Shown here: positions 33,453-42,072 of the stretch, piece by piece
How positions within the stretch are numbered: position 1 is the first letter of the stretch
Layout: every line of letters starts with the position of its first letter
The notes under the pieces: generated by a model
What the model saw: the letters and a program-made list of their open reading frames with translations, nothing else
Told to the model about the DNA's origin: nothing
Database searches by the model: none
Assembly (NCBI GenBank): GCA_017531585.1
Contig: JAFXKT010000001.1
Coordinates: forward strand, 1-64,000
Length of the DNA stretch: 64,000 nt
Origin: Candidatus Saccharimonadota bacterium
GTDB lineage: Bacteria; Patescibacteriota; Saccharimonadia; Saccharimonadales; Saccharimonadaceae
Direction of reading: 5' to 3'
Program-made: the position numbers and the translations under genes

Positions 33453-33836
33453 ATGAGCGAGACATATAATACCAAACCAAGGCAAAAAGTCTTAGCCGCT
33501 ATCAAGAAGCAGGCTGCGGATTTTGCCGCCAAAGATATTTACGAAGAGCTCGGTCATGAAATTGGACTTACGACAATTTACCGCTTTATCGAAACTCTCG
33601 AGAATGAGGGCACAATTCTTCGCGTTTCGAAGGAGAATAATTCTGCCAGGTACCAATATGTTACCCCTTGTGATGAGGCCGACCATTTCTATTTGAAGTG
33701 CGAAAAATGCGGCAAGCTTACCCATATTGACTGCGAAGAAGTCAAGGGATTAATGGCGCACATTTCGGGCGAGCATCATTTCTTCCCGACAGATACACAT
33801 ATTATTATCAACGGCTTTTGTGGAGGCTGCAAATGA
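33453..33836 (+). CDS. zur: Zinc uptake regulator (Fur family)
   Basis: 127 residues from the ATG at 33453 (MSETYNTKPRQKVL). The earlier in-frame start lies upstream of the operator and was rejected. A winged helix (KDIYEELGHEIGLTTIYRFIETLENEG) is followed by the metal and dimer domain with CEKCGKLTHIDCEE, HHFFPTDTH and CGGC. As the first gene of an operon with znuA, znuC and znuB and directly behind a Fur-type palindrome, it is most likely the zinc-responsive member (Zur), although Mn or Fe cannot be ruled out. Its stop overlaps the znuA start (ATGA). Confidence 0.9.
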   Translation: MSETYNTKPRQKVLAAIKKQAADFAAKDIYEELGHEIGLTTIYRFIETLENEGTILRVSKENNSARYQYVTPCDEADHFYLKCEKCGKLTHIDCEEVKGLMAHISGEHHFFPTDTHIIINGFCGGCK

Positions 33837-34768
33837 AGAAGAATCTAAAAATCCTTATCTTACTCTTTGCCACTTTGTTTGTTGGGGTTGGCGCAATTTT
33901 AGTGCTCGGTAGTAGCCGCAAAAATAGCGACAAGATTTCTATTGTTACGACAAATTTCCCAGCTTATGATTTTGCGCGCGCCGTCGCAGGAGACAAAGCA
34001 GGCATTAAGATACTCATTAAACCTGGCGCCGAGCTCCATAATTACGAACCAAGCCCAAGCGACATTATAGATATCAAGAATAGCGACCTTTTTATTTTTA
34101 ACGGCGGCGAATCTGACAAGTGGATCGAAGATGACTTGATTGGCAATACAAAAGTTTTCAAGATGATGGACGCGGTCGAGCTAGTCGAAGAAGAAGCCGT
34201 CGAAGGCATGGAGAGCGACGAAGAAGAATCTGAAGAAGCGGAATACGACGAGCATGTATGGACAAGCCTAAGGAATGCCCAGAAGATAATTAATAGCCTC
34301 ACAGATACTCTTAGTGAAATCTCCCCAGAGAACAAAGCCTACTTCGAGCAAAATGCCAAAAACTACAACCAAAGGCTCACCGATATCGATACTCGTTTTC
34401 AGGAGATTATCTCTAATGCCAAGCGCAAGACTCTCGTCTTTGGCGACCGCTTTCCTTTGCGCTATTTTGTCGAAGATTACGACCTAGATTACTATGCTGC
34501 TTTCCCAGGTTGTTCTGACCAAACCGAAGCCAGCAACCAAACCGTCGCTTTCCTCGTAGACAAGGTAAAGAGCGAGAAAATCCCGGTTGTCTTAAAGATC
34601 GAAATGAGTAGCGATGCTATTGCAAGAACTATCGCAAGAGAGACTGGAGTCAAATACCTGACTTTCAGTTCCGCGCACACTATCTCGGCAGAAGATTTCG
34701 ATAACGGCAAAACCTATGCCGATATCATGGAGAGCAATCTCGAAGTAATTAGGGAGGCGCTAAACTAA
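33833..34768 (+). CDS. znuA: Zinc ABC transporter substrate-binding protein (ZnuA-like)
   Basis: 311 residues from ATG 33833. It is anchored by an N-terminal membrane segment (6-24) without a lipobox Cys. Metal ligands: His in KPGAELHNYEPSP and His in EYDEHVWTSL are kept; the third site, usually His, is Asp in TLVFGDRFPLRYF. The flexible loop, His-rich in many ZnuA proteins, is Glu/Asp-rich here (EEEAVEGMESDEEESEEAEY). The changes may alter affinity or metal preference. It hands the metal to ZnuB/ZnuC, whose genes follow with overlaps of 1 and 8 bases. Confidence 0.9.
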   Translation: MKKNLKILILLFATLFVGVGAILVLGSSRKNSDKISIVTTNFPAYDFARAVAGDKAGIKILIKPGAELHNYEPSPSDIIDIKNSDLFIFNGGESDKWIEDDLIGNTKVFKMMDAVELVEEEAVEGMESDEEESEEAEYDEHVWTSLRNAQKIINSLTDTLSEISPENKAYFEQNAKNYNQRLTDIDTRFQEIISNAKRKTLVFGDRFPLRYFVEDYDLDYYAAFPGCSDQTEASNQTVAFLVDKVKSEKIPVVLKIEMSSDAIARTIARETGVKYLTFSSAHTISAEDFDNGKTYADIMESNLEVIREALN

Positions 34769-35439
34769 TGAGCTTAATATCGCTTAAAAAAGTTAAGATT
34801 GGCTACGGAAATACCGCCATTATTGACGGCCTGAGTTTCGATATTCAGGACAAGGACTTTATCTGCGTCGTTGGCCCAAACGGTTCTGGCAAGACAACTT
34901 TGATTCGCGGTATCCTTGGACTACTTCCGCTAATGTCTGGCAAAATCCAGTTTAATATCAACCGAAACCAGATTGGCTACATGCCACAAGAGACGACCGT
35001 CGATCCAAATTTCCCTGCCTCGGCTTTTGAAATTGTTTTGTCTGGCGCACTAAACAAGGATCCATTCTTCTACTCCAAAGAAACAAAGGAACGCGCTCTA
35101 AAGGCCTTGAAACTGCTCGGTATCGAGAAGTTAGAAAAGCGTTGCTTCGCTGAGCTATCTGGCGGTCAACGCCAAAAAGTATTGCTCGCTCGCGCTCTGA
35201 TGGCTACTGACAAGGTTTTAATCCTCGACGAGCCATCTAATAACCTCGATAAAAAGTCCAAGACTGAGCTTTATGAGATTGTCCAGAAGCTAAACAAAGA
35301 ACAAGACATTACGATTGTCATGATTACGCATGACCTCGACCACGGCAATTTGATCGGTACAAAGATTTTGTCGCTCCACGACAAGGACTACTTCTTTGGC
35401 ACGACCGAAGAATACGTCAGAAAGGTGCACCATGAATAG
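34768..35439 (+). CDS. znuC: Zinc ABC transporter ATPase (ZnuC-like)
   Basis: 223 residues. Walker A is VGPNGSGKTTL, the Q loop lies in IGYMPQETTVD, the ABC signature is LSGGQRQKVLLARAL, and Walker B is VLILDEPSNNLD followed by the H loop VMITHDLDH. It powers uptake through ZnuB. Start overlaps the znuA stop by one base (TAATG). Confidence 0.93.
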   Translation: MSLISLKKVKIGYGNTAIIDGLSFDIQDKDFICVVGPNGSGKTTLIRGILGLLPLMSGKIQFNINRNQIGYMPQETTVDPNFPASAFEIVLSGALNKDPFFYSKETKERALKALKLLGIEKLEKRCFAELSGGQRQKVLLARALMATDKVLILDEPSNNLDKKSKTELYEIVQKLNKEQDITIVMITHDLDHGNLIGTKILSLHDKDYFFGTTEEYVRKVHHE

Positions 35440-36241
35440 CTTGATTGAGATGTTTTCTTATGACTTTATGATTAGGGCGCTGGTCGTTGGCGTCTTGATT
35501 TCGCTTTCTGCAGCACTAATTGGCACGCCACTAGTTCTCAAGAAGAATTCCATGCTCGGAGACGGTTTGTCCCATGTAGCTTTCGGAGCTTTTGCGCTCG
35601 CATTAGTCCTGAACCTTGCTCCGCTCTGGGTCGCAATTCCAGTAGTTATTTTGGCTTCTTTTTTCGTTTTGAAGCTAGATAACAATGCAAAAATTCACGG
35701 CGACTCAGCCATTGCCTTGATGTCCGCCAGCGCGCTCGCGATTGGAACTTTTATCGTGTCGCTTGCAGGAGTAAATATTGATATTAACAGCTATCTTTTC
35801 GGTAGCATTTTATCGGTCGGAAACAGCGATTTGATTCTAGCATCAATCCTACTCGTCACGATTATTTCAATCTTCGCAGTCTTCCATAACAAGATTTTTG
35901 CGCTCACATTTGACGAGAAGTTCGCCCGCGCCATCGGAATAAACACCAAGCTTTACAATGCGATTTTTGCAATTCTCTGCTCAGTCTTAATCGTGCTCGG
36001 CATGCGCTTGGTCGGCGCGCTCCTAATCTCTAGCCTTATTATTTTCCCGACTTTGTCTGCCCAGAGCATTTTCAAGAGCTTCAAAAACGTCACGATTGCT
36101 AGTGCACTCCTGGCCGTTATTAACTTCGTGGCCGGACTAATTGTTTCCTATGCGCTTGGCACGCCAACTGGCGCAACGGTCGTGATTGTAAACCTATTCG
36201 TTCTTGTGTTTCTTAAGATTGCAAATAAAGTTATAAGATAA
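35432..36241 (+). CDS. znuB: Zinc ABC transporter permease (ZnuB-like)
   Basis: 269 residues from ATG 35432 (MNSLIEMFSYDFM), inside the end of znuC; the upstream frame start is a shadow of znuC. Eight to nine membrane segments. The ABC-3 family pattern is visible in TPLVLKKNSMLGDGLSHVAFGAFAL and RLVGALLISSLIIFPTLSAQ. Last gene of the zur-znuACB operon. Confidence 0.93.
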   Translation: MNSLIEMFSYDFMIRALVVGVLISLSAALIGTPLVLKKNSMLGDGLSHVAFGAFALALVLNLAPLWVAIPVVILASFFVLKLDNNAKIHGDSAIALMSASALAIGTFIVSLAGVNIDINSYLFGSILSVGNSDLILASILLVTIISIFAVFHNKIFALTFDEKFARAIGINTKLYNAIFAILCSVLIVLGMRLVGALLISSLIIFPTLSAQSIFKSFKNVTIASALLAVINFVAGLIVSYALGTPTGATVVIVNLFVLVFLKIANKVIR

Positions 36242-36242
36242 T

Positions 36243-36271
36243 CCAAGAAAAAGGCACCCCTTTGGGGCGCC
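36243..36271 (-). terminator. Terminator of the lysozyme lipoprotein gene
   Basis: GGCACCCC (36253-36260) pairs with GGGGCGCC (36264-36271); the T-rich tail CTTTTTCTTGG is on the minus strand. Confidence 0.75.
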
Positions 36272-36306
36272 GGAGTATTGAAAAACATGTTTATCTCTGG
36301 TAACCG

Positions 36307-37125
36307 TCAGGCCGTATAGTATTCATACCAACGGCGGGCAGCTTCGCGTCGCTTGCTAGTACCCTGATAGTACAAACCAGAATAAGGCTCATAGTACTCA
36401 ATCGGGCTACCGCCATTTACGGCCCTCTCGTAATGAACCAAGAAGACCTCCGCTGCTTCTTCCGGACTGTCAGTGCAGGCAATTTCGTTCATCCAGGTAG
36501 GATCATTCGGATTCATCGTATAATCCAACATTATGTCCATAAAGATATCGAAATCCTCGCGCGTATCGAAGTCACTTGCCTCGAAATCCCAGTAGTCCGA
36601 CGTGGCGTATTTGCCAACACCATGAGCATCCAAGGCAGCCAGCATCTCGCGGCGCTGTTCGCAGTCCATAAGCTGGAACAAACCAAAGCCACCACCGGGG
36701 ACGCCACGGGAAGGCTCAAGGCCACTCTCGACTTCAGCGTTACCGACAATACCGGCAATCTGGGCATCATTGTAGCCTTTCTCAGCAAAGAAGTCGTACA
36801 TCTTGTCTGCCACTTCCTCGCTAGAGAGAACGAATTCCTCCGTAGCTTCGGTAGGTTCAGTGGGCTCAGTTGTTGGCTCGGCAGGTTCAGTCACGAGCGG
36901 CTTAGTCTCGCTTTCGGCGCTAAGTTTAACAACTTTAGGCTCGGTTGCGGGCGCAGTAGTTACCTGCATTGTCGTAGACTCCGTAATAACCGCGAGGGTC
37001 TCTACGGTTTCGCCAGAACGAAGCTCGGGTTGGCTACCTGCTGCCTTTTCCTGATTGCCGCATGCGCTCAGCGCACAGAGGGTTGCCACCATTGCGGCGA
37101 CTGCTGCCATTGCTTTGTTTTTCAT
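36307..37125 (-). CDS. Lipoprotein with C-terminal phage-tail-type lysozyme domain
   Basis: 272 residues from ATG 37123-37125, which follows AGGAG. Signal peptide with lipobox LSAC (Cys at ~22), then a Thr/Pro/Glu-rich spacer (PTEPTEPTEATEEF) and a lysozyme-like domain from ~105: FFAEKGYNDAQIAGIVGNAEVESGLEP, with a probable catalytic Glu in VESG, then GGFGLFQL. This matches the phage tail lysozyme type found in cell-wall hydrolases of gut Firmicutes. Being surface-anchored it could cut peptidoglycan outside the cell. Together with the GH25 protein it gives two wall hydrolases with donor-like expression signals. Shares its upstream regulatory module with the gene at 30825. Confidence 0.85.
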   Translation of the reverse strand: MKNKAMAAVAAMVATLCALSACGNQEKAAGSQPELRSGETVETLAVITESTTMQVTTAPATEPKVVKLSAESETKPLVTEPAEPTTEPTEPTEATEEFVLSSEEVADKMYDFFAEKGYNDAQIAGIVGNAEVESGLEPSRGVPGGGFGLFQLMDCEQRREMLAALDAHGVGKYATSDYWDFEASDFDTREDFDIFMDIMLDYTMNPNDPTWMNEIACTDSPEEAAEVFLVHYERAVNGGSPIEYYEPYSGLYYQGTSKRREAARRWYEYYTA

Positions 37126-37181
37126 TGTTCTACTCCTAATGTACAAAATTTCGCGTTATAGCACGCGATCAGCATTTGTAT

Positions 37182-37210
37182 ATTATACAATAATTTCATA
37201 GATAAAGCAA
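37182..37210 (-). promoter_or_regulatory. Promoter of the lysozyme lipoprotein gene
   Basis: Minus-strand TTGCTT (37205-37210), 17 bases, TATAAT (37182-37187). The ~50-base leader holds a TCGCG/CGCGA hairpin (37152-37169). Confidence 0.75.
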
Positions 37211-37241
37211 TAGCATCATGAGAATCTTGAGTTTTTCTATG

Positions 37242-37322
37242 TATTCATTAGCTTTCCAAAATGGCAAGTTTTGCCAGATAGGACGTTTTTGCCAAAGCGT
37301 ATTAACTTTCCAAAATGGAAAG
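37242..37322 (-). repeat. Regulatory module copy 2: two palindromes 54 bp apart
   Basis: Read on the minus strand: core CTTTCCATTTTGGAAAG (37306-37322) followed by TTAATACGCTT, then CGTCCTATCTG, then core CTTGCCATTTTGGAAAG (37252-37268) followed by CTAATGAATAC. Core-to-core distance is 54 bases, as in copy 1 at 30630-30710. It lies about 45 bases upstream of the -35 box of the lipoprotein gene. Confidence 0.75.
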
Positions 37323-37380
37323 TTAAAACACACAGTCAAAAAAAACGGCCAAGCAACAAAAGCCCAGACATAGAAGGCGA

Positions 37381-37947
37381 TTATTTCTTATAGGTATCAA
37401 ACAACCAACGAAGTTTTTGTTTGAGGAAGTCTTTCATTTGATCAAGAGTCATGTTCGTTTCTTGCAAGTAGTATTTGCGAAGGAGCGCCATCGTTCCGTT
37501 AACAAGAAACAACAACTCAAGTTTTGCCTGCTCACTCATAACACCATTAATCTTCATTACTTCCAAGACATGTTTACTAATCTCATTCTCGAGCTGAGCC
37601 AAAAAGCCATGCGTATCACAGCTAGAAAGAAGTTCGCTATAGATTGGCTCCTGACGCTCCAAGAAAACAAAGATATCGTCAATATACTCCTCAATCGACG
37701 AAATTTCGGTCAAATCGCCATAATTCGAGAATAGCTGGTTTTCAATTTCTCCCTCAATCTCGGTGGCAACCTCGGCGAGGTTATCGTAGTAGTTATAGAA
37801 AGTACCGCGCGTAATATCTGCATGCTCGGCAAGCTCAGAAACAGTAATATTTCTCATCGAGCCATACTTTGAAAGAAGCTCAGCAAAAGCCTCCTGAATG
37901 CGGCGGCGATTGCGATCAGTAACTCTAGAATAAGACCCTTTTGTCAT
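37381..37947 (-). CDS. TetR-family transcriptional repressor
   Basis: 188 residues. The N-terminal helix-turn-helix is typical: RRRIQEAFAELLSKYG, ITVSELAEHADITRGTFYNYYDN. The C-terminal ligand/dimer domain is variable as usual. It is divergent from the MmpL transporter gene, and two dyads in the shared upstream region are candidate operators, so the protein very likely represses the transporter and itself in response to a small molecule. Confidence 0.9.
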   Translation of the reverse strand: MTKGSYSRVTDRNRRRIQEAFAELLSKYGSMRNITVSELAEHADITRGTFYNYYDNLAEVATEIEGEIENQLFSNYGDLTEISSIEEYIDDIFVFLERQEPIYSELLSSCDTHGFLAQLENEISKHVLEVMKINGVMSEQAKLELLFLVNGTMALLRKYYLQETNMTLDQMKDFLKQKLRWLFDTYKK

Positions 37948-37966
37948 AAAATTATTATATCACTTT

Positions 37967-38012
37967 TTGAACATTAAGTCAATAAACTGTTCAATTTTAG
38001 ACACAGTCTAAA
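37967..38012. promoter_or_regulatory. Candidate TetR operators between tetR and mmpL genes
   Basis: TTTAGAC-ACA-GTCTAAA (37996-38012) is a perfect 17-bp dyad. TTGAACA (37967-37973) and TGTTCAA (37988-37994) form a second, wider dyad. Confidence 0.65.
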
Positions 38013-38060
38013 CCAATTGTGCTTTAATATCTTAATTACAGCGGTTATAATCTGTTAATT

Positions 38061-41000
38061 ATGCGAAAAATAACAGATTTTATCACCGATCATTGCTACG
38101 CAATCTTTGCGGTCTTTTTGGTGATTACTGGTATTTGTGCTCTTCTTTCAACAAAAGTAAACATCAACAAAAACATCTATTCATATATGCCTGTCGATTC
38201 TGAAACTTCGATGGCATTAGACATCATGAACGAAGAGTTCGATTACGATCAAACCAGTAGTTACCAGATTATGCTAGATGATGTTCCAGCAGAAGAAAAA
38301 ACAAAAATCAAAGAAGAGATCGAAGCCATCGACGGCGTCGGCTCGGTCGACTATAACGATAGCGAAGAGTATAACCGCGACAACCACACGCGCTACGCTA
38401 TCAATATCGATGCGCCTGCGGATTCCGAAACCGCCAACCGCGTCTACCAAGAAATCAAGAATAAATACAAAGAACAGTATAAGTTTGTTGCTGCCGGCCA
38501 GGTCCATGATTATAATGGCGAGATTCTAAACTTCGGCGTCATCCTAATTGCAGTCGGCTGCGCTATGGTTATCTTACTCATCATGAGCCAATCCTGGATT
38601 GAGCCATTCCTATTCCTATTCGTTATCTTGCTTGCCGTCGTCGTAAACAAGGGTACGAATATAATCTTCCCTAGCGTCTCGCATATTACCGATTCGATTG
38701 CCGCAATTCTACAGATGGCGCTTTCGATGGATTATGCCATTATGCTTTCTACTCGCTACCGTCAGGAGCGTTCAAAGAAAGATTGCCCGGACAAGAAAAC
38801 AGCAATGCGCCGCGCTATGCGTTATTCTTTCGGTGCAATTTCTTCTAGCTCTATTACTACTGTCGTTGGTTTGATTGTTCTAGTTTTCATGAGCTTCACG
38901 ATTGGTCGCGACATGGGCTTGGTTCTTAGTAAAGGTGTAGTCCTTAGCCTATTCTCTATCTTTACTTCTCTTCCAGCTTTACTTCTTCTCTTCGACAAGG
39001 CCATTACAAAGACCGAGAAGAAAACCCTCAATCTAAAGATGGATTGGCTCGCAAAGTTTGCAAACGGTTTCCGCAAATTCGCTTTGCCACTATTCTTAAT
39101 TATCTTTGTTGGTGGCCTGCTTCTTAAAGGCAATGCGCTTATCCAGTTTACCGCTTCGGATAATAACAAGATTAAGGACGTCTTCGAACAGACAAACCAG
39201 ATTGCTCTTGTTTATGACGGCAAGATGGACGACCAGGTTACCAATCTTTGTAACGAGCTAGACGCCCGCGAAGATACTACTCGCGTTCTCTGCTATGGCA
39301 ATACAATTAATGAGCCAGAGAAATATAATGAGGTTGTCCCAAAAGTTAATGAACTTAGCGATGAGAAACTTGATACTGAAGAATATCTAATTAAGGCAAT
39401 TTATTATCACTATTACAAAGATGTCGATGCCCATACAATTACGCTCGATGATTTTGTAACCTTCTTACAGCAAGACGTCTTTACGAATAAGGATTTGTCT
39501 AAGGATGTCTCCAAAGACACCAAGACAGAAATTGACCGCCTCTCAAACTTTACAAATAGCGAGAAAGTAAACCGCCCTCGCACGAAGGAAGATATCGCTC
39601 AGATTCTTGGCGTCGACCCAGCTAAGCTTGATGACGTTTATGTGCTTTATCTAGCCCAGAACGGCGTCACTGTAAAGCTTACAATGTATCAGTTTGCAAG
39701 CTTTGTATCGAACGAAGTATTAACAAACGAGCGTTATGCTTCCATGATTACTGCTCAGCAGCGCGATAGCCTTGCAAAGCTCCTTCTATTTAGCAACAGC
39801 GCAAATACCGACACGCCAAAGAGTAGCGCCGAGCTTGCCCAGATGTTTGGTCTTAGCGAAGACCAGGTCAAGCAGATTATGGTCTATTACGGCTATACCA
39901 GCATCGAGACCCCAAGCATGAACGCCACGATCGAGCAGCTTGTTAACTTTGCTTTGACCGACGAGAACGCTTTGGCTGAACTTGGTATTTCTAGCGAAGA
40001 AGCTAGTAGTATCAAGGCACAGATTGAGAGCGCCAAGAATACTATTACTGCCAAGAAGGACGAAGCGCTTGCGAAATATGACGAGCTAAATAGCTATATT
40101 GATAGCAAGATCGCTGAGCTTCCAGAAGAAGACCAGGAAAAAATTAAGCCAAGTCTAAATAGTATTCGCGCCGAGCTTAACTCCAAGATATCTGCCGCAG
40201 AATACGCCATGCAGCGCGAATATAGCTACAGCGATATCGAGTCCGCGGCTAATACAATCGAGAGCGCATATAATACTACTCTCGCCTGGCTAGACAACCT
40301 CGAGACGAATTATCCAGAAATCTTTGAGCAGCTCGACGAAGAGACTAAGGCTGAAGTCTTTACTTACATAAACCAGATCAAGACAACGCTTAGTGAAGCT
40401 CACGACAAAATCAACTTGAGCGACAAGCTAGCTCAGCTCAAGAACCTTTACAAGCTTTACCAGGCAAAAAGTTCTGAGCCTACCATGACAGCACGCGAGC
40501 TTGTTAACTTCCTTCTTTCTCGTAAGGACGATAGCCGCCTAAGTGGCGCCTTAACACCTAGCGCAATCTCACAGCTCCAGCTGGTTCAGTTTATTATGAA
40601 CAACCAGGCCACACCTTATTCCGCTGGCGCACTCGCGCAGACCTTTGGCCTTGACGCCGAGAAACTTCGCCTAGTCTATGCGCTATACGAATACCGCTAC
40701 GTCAATCAGCCACAGCTCTCGCTCTGGACTCTGATCAACTTCATCAACGATACGATTTTGCCAAATCCAGAATATGCTAGCCAGCTTGGCGAAAGCGAGC
40801 AGACCAAGCTTCGCACGATTCATTCCCTCATGCATGCAGCCGCGATTGGTACTCCTTATAATTACAATTCCCTATACAATGCGCTCTTGCCACTATCTGG
40901 CGACCTAGATAAGAATATGCTCTTCCTAGCATACCTATACCATGGCTCGCTTTATGATTATGACGAGAACTGGACTTTAACACTCGAGGTCTTTATTAAC

Positions 41001-41843
41001 TTCCTAGCCGATGACGTTTTGAGCGATTCTCGCTTTGCGGCGCGCATCGACGACGAAATGTCCGAGAAAATCCTAAGCGGCCAGAAGACGATTAATGACG
41101 CCAAGGCACTACTTGTAGGGCCAAACCATTACCGCGCTTTGATTGAGTCGCATTTGCCTTCTGAAGGCGAGCAGACCTTTGGCTTGATCAAGCATATTAA
41201 GGACGAACTTGGACCAAAGAACAAGGTAGACTATTTCGTAGTCGGCGACTCCGCCATGGCTTACGAGATGGCGCAAACCTTTGATAGTGAGATGAACTTC
41301 ATTACGATTCTAACGATGCTATCTATCTTTGCGGTTGTCATCTGGACCTTTAAGTCGTTCCTAGTTTCAACCTTGCTAGTCCTCGTGATCCAGAGCGCAG
41401 TTTATATCGTAATGTCCTATCTATCCCTCACGGGTTCAGGCATCTACTTTATCGCCTTGATTATCGTTCAGTCGATTCTCATGGGTGCAACGATCGATTA
41501 CGGAATTCTCTTCACTTCGTATTACGTCGAGAACCGTAGCTACTTTAAGATGAATATCAAGGAAGCCCTAATCAACACCTACAACAAGTCGATTAGTGCC
41601 ATCCTAACATCTGCTTCGATTCTAGTTATCGTGACAGCCATTGTCGGTAACTTTGGTACAGCGATCGCAAGTAAGATTTGCAAGCTAATCTCGCTCGGTA
41701 CCTTCTGTGCAACGGTTATTATCTTGGTTCTTCTACCGCCACTTCTAGCCGTTCTAGATAAGTTTATTATCAAGCGCAAGGCCGAAGCCAGCAAAGAAAA
41801 GAGCACTAACAAGCTACTTAGCGCGCTAAAATCTATCCTATAA
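38061..41843 (+). CDS. MmpL/RND-type exporter with large repeat-containing extracytoplasmic region
   Basis: 1260 residues. Membrane segment 1, then an extracytoplasmic domain, a first bundle of five segments (about 155-330, with DSIAAILQMALSMDYAIMLSTRY, the Asp-Tyr motif of the MMPL family), a very large extracytoplasmic region (~350-1080), and a second bundle with GATIDYGILFTSYY. The large region contains several ~80-residue helical repeats (FxxFLxxxVLxxxRYA ... TPxxxxxLAQxFGL ... VYxxY) and a coiled coil (SAKNTITAKKDEALAKYDEL). The family exports lipids, glycolipids, siderophores or drugs using the proton gradient. Control by the divergent TetR gene is likely. -10 TATAAT lies 9 bases before the ATG. 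Confidence 0.9.
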   Translation: MRKITDFITDHCYAIFAVFLVITGICALLSTKVNINKNIYSYMPVDSETSMALDIMNEEFDYDQTSSYQIMLDDVPAEEKTKIKEEIEAIDGVGSVDYNDSEEYNRDNHTRYAINIDAPADSETANRVYQEIKNKYKEQYKFVAAGQVHDYNGEILNFGVILIAVGCAMVILLIMSQSWIEPFLFLFVILLAVVVNKGTNIIFPSVSHITDSIAAILQMALSMDYAIMLSTRYRQERSKKDCPDKKTAMRRAMRYSFGAISSSSITTVVGLIVLVFMSFTIGRDMGLVLSKGVVLSLFSIFTSLPALLLLFDKAITKTEKKTLNLKMDWLAKFANGFRKFALPLFLIIFVGGLLLKGNALIQFTASDNNKIKDVFEQTNQIALVYDGKMDDQVTNLCNELDAREDTTRVLCYGNTINEPEKYNEVVPKVNELSDEKLDTEEYLIKAIYYHYYKDVDAHTITLDDFVTFLQQDVFTNKDLSKDVSKDTKTEIDRLSNFTNSEKVNRPRTKEDIAQILGVDPAKLDDVYVLYLAQNGVTVKLTMYQFASFVSNEVLTNERYASMITAQQRDSLAKLLLFSNSANTDTPKSSAELAQMFGLSEDQVKQIMVYYGYTSIETPSMNATIEQLVNFALTDENALAELGISSEEASSIKAQIESAKNTITAKKDEALAKYDELNSYIDSKIAELPEEDQEKIKPSLNSIRAELNSKISAAEYAMQREYSYSDIESAANTIESAYNTTLAWLDNLETNYPEIFEQLDEETKAEVFTYINQIKTTLSEAHDKINLSDKLAQLKNLYKLYQAKSSEPTMTARELVNFLLSRKDDSRLSGALTPSAISQLQLVQFIMNNQATPYSAGALAQTFGLDAEKLRLVYALYEYRYVNQPQLSLWTLINFINDTILPNPEYASQLGESEQTKLRTIHSLMHAAAIGTPYNYNSLYNALLPLSGDLDKNMLFLAYLYHGSLYDYDENWTLTLEVFINFLADDVLSDSRFAARIDDEMSEKILSGQKTINDAKALLVGPNHYRALIESHLPSEGEQTFGLIKHIKDELGPKNKVDYFVVGDSAMAYEMAQTFDSEMNFITILTMLSIFAVVIWTFKSFLVSTLLVLVIQSAVYIVMSYLSLTGSGIYFIALIIVQSILMGATIDYGILFTSYYVENRSYFKMNIKEALINTYNKSISAILTSASILVIVTAIVGNFGTAIASKICKLISLGTFCATVIILVLLPPLLAVLDKFIIKRKAEASKEKSTNKLLSALKSIL

Positions 41844-41872
41844 AAATAAGCCCCGATATTAGGGGCTTATTT
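41842..41872. terminator. Bidirectional terminator between mmpL and xre genes
   Basis: AAATAAGCCCC (41842-41852) and GGGGCTTATTT (41860-41870) form an 11-bp perfect stem, with T on both strands; it covers both stop codons. Confidence 0.85.
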
Positions 41873-41873
41873 T

Positions 41874-42068
41874 TTAGTCTTCCCAGAAGAGCTCGTCTAA
41901 GGTCTTTTCTAGGGCCTTACAGATTGCAATACAAAGATTGATGCTTGGATTGTAGTCGCCCTTCTCTACGGCATTGATGGTCTGGCGAGAGACGCCGACT
42001 GCCTTGGCGAGGTCGTCCTGAGACATGTCCTTGCCGGCGCGTGCGGCCTTTAGCTTTAGATTCTTCAT
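41874..42068 (-). CDS. Small XRE-family transcriptional regulator
   Basis: 64 residues, a single Cro/CI-type helix-turn-helix: ARAGKDMSQDDLAKAVGVSRQTINAVEKGDYNPS. This short form is usually the partner of a small membrane protein, and here it lies 4 bases after the membrane gene 42073-42591. It probably regulates its own operon; a palindrome ATTACGTAAT next to the promoter is a candidate site. Confidence 0.9.
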   Translation of the reverse strand: MKNLKLKAARAGKDMSQDDLAKAVGVSRQTINAVEKGDYNPSINLCIAICKALEKTLDELFWED

Positions 42069-42072
42069 GAGG

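Noticed and set aside
10706-37125. Prophage indicated by GH25 and phage-tail-type lysozyme domains
   Set aside because: The two genes are 26 kb apart, both have membrane or lipid anchors, and no capsid, portal, terminase or tail genes are present.
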